NCBI GenBank assembly: GCA_045533115.1
Contig: JAZSHF010000058.1
Location: 1-35,796 of the forward strand
Direction: 5' to 3'
Length of the DNA stretch: 35,796 bases
Origin: Colimorpha_A sp045533115
GTDB taxonomy: Bacteria > Bacillota > Clostridia > Oscillospirales > CAG-272
Every line of letters starts with the position of its first letter. Position 1 is the stretch's first letter. The translations under genes were made by a program, and so were the position numbers. A model generated the notes under the pieces. It was given only the letters and a program-made list of their open reading frames with translations, had not been told where the DNA came from and ran no database searches. This document shows positions 29,501 to 35,796 of the stretch, piece by piece.

Positions 29501-32116
29501 TCACAGTACTCCTTTGATCTTGCAAATAATAAACTTGAAAATTCCAACCTTGCGAAGCGCGTTTATACGGAGCGCGCGAAGGGTAAACGCCGAAATTTTT
29601 ATATCGTTCTCGTCCATACCGAAGCCGTATATCTGCTTAACGAGCGCGTTAACGCAAAGCGATATAGGCACCTCAAGCCCGTTCAGCTTCAGGGTTTCTT
29701 CAAGGCGCAACCCGTAGCTTTCGGGAAGCTCACCCGCCTTCGGAAGTGCCTTATAAGCCCCAAGTGCAAGCGAAAGAGCGCTTGACAGAGAAGCCGAAAG
29801 AAGCCGTATCTCCTCGCTCGTATGACTGCCTGAAAGCGCCTTGTTTATCAACGCATCAAGACGTTTTTTCTTTTTATTTGCAGACGATAAAACGGAGGAG
29901 ATCACAGCCGCGATCGGTATCAATATCACCGCCGCAATAATAAACGGTGCCGCGTCAAGACGTTTTCCGCCCGAATCATCACCGCTTCCCTCGGTAGTAA
30001 CCGGCGAGGACGAGCTCGTCTCAGACGGAGTTGTAACAGGCGGCTTCTCGGTCGTATCGGACGACGAGGTCCCGGTCACGGGCGGTGTAGTCGAAACCAC
30101 GGGTTCATCGCTCGTTTCGGGCGGTGTCGTTTCGGGTGGCTTCGTCGTTCCGCTCACCTGCGCTTGACCGTAACCGGGCGTCATTTCAAGAGTCATCCAG
30201 CCGAAACCGTTGACCCAAACCTCTGTCCACGCGTGACCCTCTCGGTCGGTTATTTTGCTCTCGTAAGCATACTGACCGCTTGAACCCTTAAAATTCTGCG
30301 CAATATATCCCTCGGCATATCTGGCAGAAAAACCGAGTCGGCGCATAATAAGCGTTCCGACGGTTGCAAACTGCACGCAGTAGCCCTCACGCGAGCCGAA
30401 AAGAAGCTCTTCTGTCACGCTCTTTCCAGTCGACTTGGGGTTCGTGCTGTACTTACGCCCCTCTGCAAGATAATCCGAAACGATCTTCGCAACCTCGCGC
30501 GCGTGTGCTTTTCCCTCTTTATTCAACGTATAGTAATAGCCGTCGTGGACGACACCGAAATATATAGGCGAGGTGCCGGCTTCGTTCATACGCCTTCCCT
30601 CAAAATACTTTTCAATATCGGTGTTTTCAAATATCTCCTCAACAGCGAGGTTTATTGCTGCGTCTTTAACTTCGGCTCCGTAAGCACTCGCGGCGAAAGC
30701 CGTAAGCATATTCGTAATTTTGATATACTCGTCGTTACCGTACTTATAAAACTTATTTGCAAAATATCTTCCTATCGCAGAAGACGGCTGACGGTTATTA
30801 TCGCAATAGTCTGCCAGATACTCATAAAAGCCGTAAATGACGTCGGAAAGAAGCTCATTGTCGCAGTCGTCAATAACTGCAGCGCTCGTGAGTATCTTGC
30901 CCTTCCACGGGGATTCAAGCGTTGAGACGCCGTCGTAGAGGTACGAAGGATACATCGTGTTTCCCCCGTCGTATATCGCACCCGTCCGTCCCGACATACT
31001 CGGAAGCGGGAGATTTTTCTGTTTTACAGCAAGAACAACGCTGATATCTGTCAGCACGATACCAATCCGGTCTTTGCCGTAGCCGAGCGCCTTTGCCGAC
31101 TCGATAAACTTCTTCGTAAGCTCAAAGTAATCGTTGTAACGCGTAAAGGATGCGCCTGAATAGCCGTAATCGTAAGCGACCGAGTACCAGCTTTCGCTTC
31201 CGTAAGTACCGCCCGCCCAGCTTCGTAAGTAAAGGGGCGACGCAGTATTCGTATACACGGTCATTATCTTTTTGCCCGTGAAGATATGACGCTTGGGTGA
31301 CGAGCTTCGCTTAACGTTGTTCTCAATCGGATCGGGCGTCGGTACCTGAACGAGTCCGCCGATACCGCCAAACGGTATCGGATCCATCGCGTTTTTGGTA
31401 TTCACGACAGGCGTAAGCATAAGCACACCCGCAATCACGAGTGCCGTAAAACCCGCATAGGACGACGGAGCAACGCCTTTAACGCCTTTTTCGGAAAGCC
31501 CCATGACCGCCATAGCACAGGCGGCGGCAAGGGCGGGCGCAAAATAACGAAGCTGAGCCTCACCGCCCGTCACGACAAATATGACCGTAGGAACAAGCAA
31601 AACGGCAGCGTAAGGGATCACCCTCGTCCGCTTTCTGCTCGTCAGTCCGACGACAAGCGCGGCAGGTGCCGTTATCAGAACAAGGATACCGAATTCAGTC
31701 ACTATATGCGGATTAAGCCGAGGCACGGTTTCATATCCGCGCGCCCTGATTATATCGAGAACGGCGTTAAATATTCCGTTAAATCCGCCGACAAAAAGCT
31801 TTTTAACAGTCAGGCTGTAGGTAGAGAGCGCAATAAACATACCGCCTGCGCCGAACGCGATTCCGCCTATCAGTCCGCGAAGCGACTTGAAAAGCAGATA
31901 AAAGGTCGTAAAGGTATACGCCGACGCAAGAATTATCGTCCCGAAGCCGATCTTAAGCCCGAGCATCGAGCTTCCCATTATCGCCATTCCGATAACGGCG
32001 GTCAGCAGAATCAGATAGCGTAGCATCGCATGAAGCAGCTTATCGGTTCCATATTTACTCGGCTGATAAACAGCGGTTATTTGAGGGAGCGTCTGTATTT
32101 TATTCTTTTTCTTCAT
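29501..32116 (-). CDS. TgpA-like transmembrane transglutaminase/protease
   Basis: 871 residues. Several N-terminal spans (to about residue 240) precede an extracellular transglutaminase-fold core: C580 in SREGYCVQFATVG, H628 in DREGHAWTEVW and the third catalytic position as E644 in MTLEMTPGY, where Asp is canonical. A Thr/Pro/Ser-rich linker (about 654-719), another span (about 725-748) and a cytoplasmic tail (DUF4129-like position) follow. The family pairs with MoxR and DUF58 proteins. Its substrate is unknown. Seventeen bases overlap with the DUF58 gene; GGGGGG precedes the start. Glu at the third catalytic site may retune activity rather than remove it. Confidence 0.88.
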   Translation of the reverse strand: MKKKNKIQTLPQITAVYQPSKYGTDKLLHAMLRYLILLTAVIGMAIMGSSMLGLKIGFGTIILASAYTFTTFYLLFKSLRGLIGGIAFGAGGMFIALSTYSLTVKKLFVGGFNGIFNAVLDIIRARGYETVPRLNPHIVTEFGILVLITAPAALVVGLTSRKRTRVIPYAAVLLVPTVIFVVTGGEAQLRYFAPALAAACAMAVMGLSEKGVKGVAPSSYAGFTALVIAGVLMLTPVVNTKNAMDPIPFGGIGGLVQVPTPDPIENNVKRSSSPKRHIFTGKKIMTVYTNTASPLYLRSWAGGTYGSESWYSVAYDYGYSGASFTRYNDYFELTKKFIESAKALGYGKDRIGIVLTDISVVLAVKQKNLPLPSMSGRTGAIYDGGNTMYPSYLYDGVSTLESPWKGKILTSAAVIDDCDNELLSDVIYGFYEYLADYCDNNRQPSSAIGRYFANKFYKYGNDEYIKITNMLTAFAASAYGAEVKDAAINLAVEEIFENTDIEKYFEGRRMNEAGTSPIYFGVVHDGYYYTLNKEGKAHAREVAKIVSDYLAEGRKYSTNPKSTGKSVTEELLFGSREGYCVQFATVGTLIMRRLGFSARYAEGYIAQNFKGSSGQYAYESKITDREGHAWTEVWVNGFGWMTLEMTPGYGQAQVSGTTKPPETTPPETSDEPVVSTTPPVTGTSSSDTTEKPPVTTPSETSSSSPVTTEGSGDDSGGKRLDAAPFIIAAVILIPIAAVISSVLSSANKKKKRLDALINKALSGSHTSEEIRLLSASLSSALSLALGAYKALPKAGELPESYGLRLEETLKLNGLEVPISLCVNALVKQIYGFGMDENDIKISAFTLRALRINALRKVGIFKFIICKIKGVL

Positions 32117-33362
32117 TCGTATGCCCCCCTTCCGTCACGGTAAAGAAGGAAATGCTGTTTTCGGCAAGCAACGCCTGAAATTGCTGAAGCGACGCGCGGT
32201 AATCTTCCCTTCTATCCTCGGGGATAAACGCGGTTACGTCTCGTATACAAACGTTAAACGCTTGCGAAACACAGCTTTTATGCACGTCGAAAACACCCCT
32301 CGCCCGATCGGGCGAAAGATATGAAATAATATAATATACCGCCGTCGCGCTTTCGGGAATGAGCGACGTCAAATCAGCTCCGTCGCCCCTTTCAAGACCG
32401 CTTAAAAGGTATCTCATTTCAGCTTCGTCGGAAATACCGCCGAAGTCAAGACGCAGAGCGCAGCCGTCATCGGTTCCGACAGCAAGACAACCGCTTTCGT
32501 CGCGGCGGCATATCTCGCTGACCGCCAGCATCGCCTCCTCGACGGTTCTGTCGTCAAGCTCGTTTTGAGCACCGCGCGACAGATTATAGAGTGAGCCGTC
32601 AACGCTTCGGTCGCAAACGATACAAGTGTAGCTTTGGTTTTGCTCGACGCTTTTCCTTACCTGAAGGTCGTCGCTTTTGGCGTAAAGCTTCCAGTGTACC
32701 CTCTTCATCGAATCGCCGGCACGGTATTCGCGAACGTCGGAGTAATCGTAGGAGGAAAAAACGTCGACAGTAACCGCCGAATCGTCCTCTGTAATACCGT
32801 CGTCATACAGGCCCGTCTGTCCGTTCGGCAAAATCGGCATTACCGCAAGCGTATAAGCACCGTTAAGTCTTTTTCTGATCTTGACGAGGCGCAAAAGGTC
32901 ACAGACCCATATCTCCTTAACACCGACCTCAAATCTGCCTCGGCGGCGTGCGACGGGCTCCGCCGTGACCGTCACGAGCGAAAGAGGGGCAAGCGTTATT
33001 TTCTGCTTAAGATAAGCGGCACCGCTCCCGTCCTTTTCATCGGGGACGCGGCAAATGACCTCTGCAACCGAGATCGGAAGCAGAGAGGAATTTTTAATAT
33101 TGACGCACATGGAGCATTTTTCGTTTCTCACCGCCGTGGCAGTACCGACCCTCGCACCGACGCTCAGAAACGGCATCGACATAAGAAGGATCAATACGCT
33201 CGGTATCGGCATATAAAGACAAAGTAAAACGAGCGCGTGCGTGAAAGGAACGGGAAGCGTCTGCGCGAGAATTATCAACAGCAACAGCGTTCCTGCATAC
33301 ACGGGCAAGCCGAACGACACGCCAATCGGCAGACGCCGCAGCGCTTTTCTCTTATTTTTCAT
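32100..33362 (-). CDS. DUF58 domain protein
   Basis: 420 residues. Two hydrophobic spans near the N-terminus (about 15-65) are followed by an Ig-like stretch and then the DUF58 core with YRAGDSMKRVHWKLYAKSDDLQVRKSVEQN, the diagnostic signature. A von Willebrand A-like C-terminal fold begins with TCIVCDRSVDG. DUF58 proteins associate with MoxR ATPases and transglutaminases, perhaps as a chaperoned membrane complex. The start at 33360-33362 lies inside the end of the MoxR gene (11-base overlap); a longer frame to 33479 would overlap MoxR heavily. It overlaps the transglutaminase gene by 17 bases. Confidence 0.9.
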   Translation of the reverse strand: MKNKRKALRRLPIGVSFGLPVYAGTLLLLIILAQTLPVPFTHALVLLCLYMPIPSVLILLMSMPFLSVGARVGTATAVRNEKCSMCVNIKNSSLLPISVAEVICRVPDEKDGSGAAYLKQKITLAPLSLVTVTAEPVARRRGRFEVGVKEIWVCDLLRLVKIRKRLNGAYTLAVMPILPNGQTGLYDDGITEDDSAVTVDVFSSYDYSDVREYRAGDSMKRVHWKLYAKSDDLQVRKSVEQNQSYTCIVCDRSVDGSLYNLSRGAQNELDDRTVEEAMLAVSEICRRDESGCLAVGTDDGCALRLDFGGISDEAEMRYLLSGLERGDGADLTSLIPESATAVYYIISYLSPDRARGVFDVHKSCVSQAFNVCIRDVTAFIPEDRREDYRASLQQFQALLAENSISFFTVTEGGHTNEEKE

Positions 33363-34317
33363 CGTCGATAAACGGCACCTTTGTGCTTGAAATAATGTCC
33401 GAAAGTACCCTTTGAGCATTAACACCGCTGACCTTCGCCTCGCGCGAAAGCACGACCCTATGCGAAACGACGTCGACAAACAGCTCGCTTACGTCCTTCG
33501 GCAAAACGTAATCTCTGCCGCTGACAAGCGCGAGCGCACGGGAAAGGCGCATAAGCGATAGAGAAGCACGCGGACTTGCGCCGAGCGAAAATTCAGATCG
33601 GCTTCTCGTCGCGTTGACAAGACTGACGATGTATTCCGAGACCTTGTCCGAAACGTGAACCTCCTCGCAGGCGCTTTGGAGCGCAAGAATACCGTCACGG
33701 CTCGATACTGCACGAACGAGCGACATAGGATCGGAGGTTTTTCTTCTCATAATTATAGAAAGCTCGTTCTCAGGCGAGGGATATCCCATCGTTATGCGGA
33801 GCGCAAAACGGTCAAGCTGTGCCTCGGGAAGCGGAAACGTTCCGACGTAACCGCTCGGGTTTTGAGTTGCGATAACCATAAACGGAAGCGGCATATCGTA
33901 AGTCACGCCGTCGACCGTGACTTTTCTCTCCTCCATCGCCTCAAGCAGGCTCGACTGCGTCTTCGGAGAAGCACGGTTGATCTCGTCGGCAAGGAGAATG
34001 TTAGTGTCAACAAGACCGCGGCGGAATTCAAAGCTTTCGGTCTTTTTGTTGTACATATTGAAGCCGGTGATATCCGACGCCATAACGTCGGGGGTAAATT
34101 GCGCGCGCTTGAAATCAAGCCCCGCCGCACGGCTGAGCGCCGACGCGAGCGTCGTTTTACCGACGCCGGGGACGTCCTCTATAAGAACGTGACCTCCGCT
34201 TATAAGGGCGCAAAGAAGAAGGGATATTTCGCGGTCATTACCGGAAATGACCTTTTTTACCTCGTTTATTACCGCATGGCAAAGCTCATGCGCCTTTTCG
34301 AATACAGCGTTTTCCAT
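33352..34317 (-). CDS. MoxR family AAA+ ATPase
   Basis: 321 residues. Walker A is in IEDVPGVGKTTLASAL, Walker B and sensor motifs follow in ILLADEINRASPKTQSSLLEAMEERKVTVDG, VIATQNPSGYVGTFPLPEAQLDRFALRI and the C-terminal lid with GASPRASLSLMRLSRALALVSGRDYVLPKDV. MoxR ATPases act as chaperones that insert cofactors or assemble partner proteins, often working with a VWA or DUF58 partner. It is first in the operon; GGAGAACGAT precedes the start and a promoter lies 33-61 bases upstream. Confidence 0.94.
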   Translation of the reverse strand: MENAVFEKAHELCHAVINEVKKVISGNDREISLLLCALISGGHVLIEDVPGVGKTTLASALSRAAGLDFKRAQFTPDVMASDITGFNMYNKKTESFEFRRGLVDTNILLADEINRASPKTQSSLLEAMEERKVTVDGVTYDMPLPFMVIATQNPSGYVGTFPLPEAQLDRFALRITMGYPSPENELSIIMRRKTSDPMSLVRAVSSRDGILALQSACEEVHVSDKVSEYIVSLVNATRSRSEFSLGASPRASLSLMRLSRALALVSGRDYVLPKDVSELFVDVVSHRVVLSREAKVSGVNAQRVLSDIISSTKVPFIDDEK

Positions 34318-34349
34318 ATCGTTCTCCGAGAATAGTATTTTACGGTTAC

Positions 34350-34378
34350 ATTATAACACAATAGCAATATTTAGTAAA
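34350..34378 (-). promoter_or_regulatory. Promoter of the MoxR operon
   Basis: Minus strand: TTTACT (34373-34378), 17-base spacer, TATAAT (34350-34355). The -35 matches 4 of 6 bases. It is back to back with the promoter at 34394-34422. Confidence 0.72.
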
Positions 34379-34393
34379 TAGCAAATTAAATCC

Positions 34394-34422
34394 TTGAAAA
34401 AAAGGAATTACTGTGTTAAAAT
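34394..34422 (+). promoter_or_regulatory. Promoter of the alpha/beta hydrolase gene
   Basis: TTGAAA (34394-34399), 17-base spacer, TAAAAT (34417-34422), about 28 bases before the start codon. The two -35 boxes in this divergent region are 15 bases apart. Confidence 0.72.
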
Positions 34423-34449
34423 TAATTTATCAATTTCTGCGAGGGCAAA

Positions 34450-35385
34450 ATGGTAATAGCACTTATAATAATAGCCGCAATTTTAATTATTACGGCATCT
34501 GTAACCTGTTATTTTGCAAAAAAGACCTTCAGCCGAGGCGGAAAGGTCTACGATCTCGACGAGGTTCTGAAGGACAAGCCCGATCAGCTGAACTTCATAA
34601 GCGAATGCAGAAAGGAGCTTAATTCGTTAACGTCGGAAAAGCATACGATAACCTCGTTCGACGGCTTAAAGCTCGTCGGTAATCTCTACCGCGCAGAGGG
34701 CGGCACCAAGAAATTCATAATATGTATGCACGGCTACCGCTCAAATTCAGGCGATTTTTCGGGCGCGATCGGCTTCTTTATGAGCGAGGGCTTCAACGTG
34801 CTTGCAGTCGACCAGCGGGCGCACGGTGAAAGCGAGGGCAAATGGATAACCTTCGGTATAAAGGAGCGTTACGACGCGCTGTCGTGGGCAAATTACCTGA
34901 TCGACACCTTCGGCTCCGATATTGAGATCATACTCGACGGAATTTCGATGGGCGCAACGACGGTGCTTATGGCATCGGCGCTCGACCTGCCGTCTAACGT
35001 CAAGGGTATAATAGCAGACTGCGGCTTCACCTCACCTTGGGATATAGTTACTCACGTCGCAAGGCACGATATGCACATTCCGAAATTCCCGTTGCTGTAT
35101 CTTATGATACCGACCGTAAAGCTCCTTTGCGGCTTCGGCTTAAAGGACGAATCGACCGTCAACGCCGTAAGAAAGCATAAGCTCCCGATCCTGTACGTTC
35201 ACGGTCTGAGCGACGATTTCGTGCCGCACGAAATGAGCGTCCGCGCCTATAACGCGCGCCCTGAGAACAGCCGTCTCGTCAGCGTCGAGGGTGCCGCGCA
35301 CGGTCTCAGCTACGTCGTAGACGAAAAGACCTGCCAAAAGGAGCTGCACGGTTTCTTCAAGGCAACCGAAAAAGGAAGTTTCTGA
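34450..35385 (+). CDS. Membrane-anchored alpha/beta hydrolase
   Basis: 311 residues. An N-terminal span (about 3-22) anchors the protein; the rest is an alpha/beta hydrolase fold. S166 in DGISMGATT is the GxSxG nucleophile; the oxyanion stretch is CMHGYRSNSGDFSG, with VDQRAHGESEGKWITFG. D255 in HGLSDDFVP and H284 in AAHGLSYV complete the triad. It may act on esters or thioesters at the membrane; the substrate is unknown. GAGGG precedes the start. It is a single-gene unit ended by a strong hairpin, diverging from the MoxR operon. Confidence 0.88.
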   Translation: MVIALIIIAAILIITASVTCYFAKKTFSRGGKVYDLDEVLKDKPDQLNFISECRKELNSLTSEKHTITSFDGLKLVGNLYRAEGGTKKFIICMHGYRSNSGDFSGAIGFFMSEGFNVLAVDQRAHGESEGKWITFGIKERYDALSWANYLIDTFGSDIEIILDGISMGATTVLMASALDLPSNVKGIIADCGFTSPWDIVTHVARHDMHIPKFPLLYLMIPTVKLLCGFGLKDESTVNAVRKHKLPILYVHGLSDDFVPHEMSVRAYNARPENSRLVSVEGAAHGLSYVVDEKTCQKELHGFFKATEKGSF

Positions 35386-35390
35386 ACGTA

Positions 35391-35420
35391 AAAAAATCCG
35401 CGGGTCTCCGCGGATTTTTT
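35391..35420 (+). terminator. Terminator of the alpha/beta hydrolase gene
   Basis: A 13-bp stem (AAAAAATCCGCGG and complement, four-base loop GTCT) ends in TTTTTT and begins 5 bases past the stop codon. Confidence 0.92.
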
Positions 35421-35499
35421 GTTTACAAAACAACAGCACGTCAGGCGAGAAGACAAGACGGCGTCCCGGCGAGAGCGTTTCAATATTTCTCCGCGTTGA

Positions 35500-35633
35500 C
35501 CGTAGGGCGGGGACTTGCTCCCGCCGTTTCCCGCGTTAACCGTAGGGCGGGGGCTTGCTCCCGCCGTTTCTCCGCGTTGACCGTAGGGCGGGGACTTGCT
35601 CCCGCCGTTTCTCCGCGTTAACCGTAGGGCGCG
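35500..35633. repeat. Tandem repeat, about 3.3 units of 40-41 bases
   Basis: Units begin at 35500, 35540 and 35581; a fourth starts at 35622 and diverges after about 11 bases. Each contains GGCGGG-(8)-CCCGCC, a 6-bp hairpin, followed by TTTCTCCGCGTTRA. A matching 26-base module lies at 14773. The stretch 35421-35796 otherwise holds no credible gene; frames through it encode repeat peptides. Confidence 0.85.
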
Positions 35634-35704
35634 ACGTCCTCGGCGCAACGCCGCCCCCACTCTCACTCTGTCGCAGATATTCAAACGCTTCGCCGCATTG
35701 TTTA

Positions 35705-35761
35705 CCTTCTCCAGCGGGAGAAGGTGGCTGAGCGAGACGAAGAGGAGCGAAGTCGGATGGG
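35705..35761. repeat. Second repeat module near the right edge
   Basis: CCTTCTCC-agcg-GGAGAAGG hairpin (35705-35724) and GCGAAGTCGGATGGG (35747-35761), in the same order and similar spacing style as the modules at 14876-14895 and 14988-15002. Confidence 0.7.
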
Positions 35762-35796
35762 GTGTCGAACATCAAAACCTGATTATGCTAAAATTT

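Noticed and set aside
35500..35633. Possible short CRISPR array
   Set aside because: Units abut and the would-be spacers are identical; there are no cas genes.
35310..35775. Two minus-strand frames with repeated SPPYGQRGE-type peptides
   Set aside because: They are produced by the 40-41 base tandem repeat, open in more than one frame, with no start signals.

Overview
The window looks like chromosomal DNA from a spore-forming, Gram-positive member of the Clostridia, probably an uncultured gut lineage. The support is a germination protease (gpr) next to spoIIP, a sigma-H-like factor, a recA-recX pair, Mini-RNase III, strong purine-rich ribosome binding sites, sigma-A-type promoters with 16-17 base spacers, and intergenic repeats of a kind I recall from gut Firmicutes. 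No rRNA, tRNA, CRISPR array, transposase or prophage is visible. I cannot fix the genus from sequence alone.

Layout. (1) 1-3240: a minus-strand recA operon, in order SLOG/YpsA-like protein, lipoprotein, recA, recX, TSCPD protein. Its promoter is overlapped by a 16-base palindrome resembling a Firmicute SOS box. (2) 3240-6708: galactokinase followed by a YhaN/SbcC-like ATPase with two membrane segments. (3) 6817-9111: an acyl-CoA synthetase with its own TetR regulator. (4) 9228-14676: a tightly packed operon of LTA-synthase-like enzyme, proB, proA, proC and rnhA. (5) 14677-15156: a mosaic of repeats and palindromes. (6) 15157-16271: upp-pncC, diverging from (7) 16440-17778, an MFS-like membrane protein overlapping a small secreted or anchored protein. 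(8) 17839-22305 (minus): a membrane protein, a zinc-ribbon protein, a sigma-H-like factor, a DUF4364 protein and an oligopeptide-type binding lipoprotein. (9) 22543-24768 (plus): gpr, spoIIP and a 62-63 residue Cys-rich membrane peptide, behind a candidate sigma-F/G promoter. (10) 24805-28892 (minus): a 1107-residue secreted multidomain protein with a Cys/His C-terminal domain, followed by a small polytopic membrane protein. (11) 29109-34317 (minus): MoxR ATPase, DUF58 protein, TgpA-like transglutaminase and Mini-RNase III. (12) 34450-35385 (plus): a membrane-anchored alpha/beta hydrolase, then a second repeat mosaic to the right edge.

Most of the window is core metabolism and information processing. 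The most accessory-looking unit is 24805-28892. There the lectin-bearing front of the secreted protein has about 51% GC in hand-counted rows, while its Cys/His C-terminal part has about 36% and the adjoining membrane protein about 40%. That resembles an exchanged effector tip with a partner gene, possibly an immunity or export protein. Other points worth following are the palindrome over the recA operon promoter, the uncharacterised peptide behind spoIIP, stop codons placed in terminator loops, and two repeat mosaics built from the same modules 20 kb apart.
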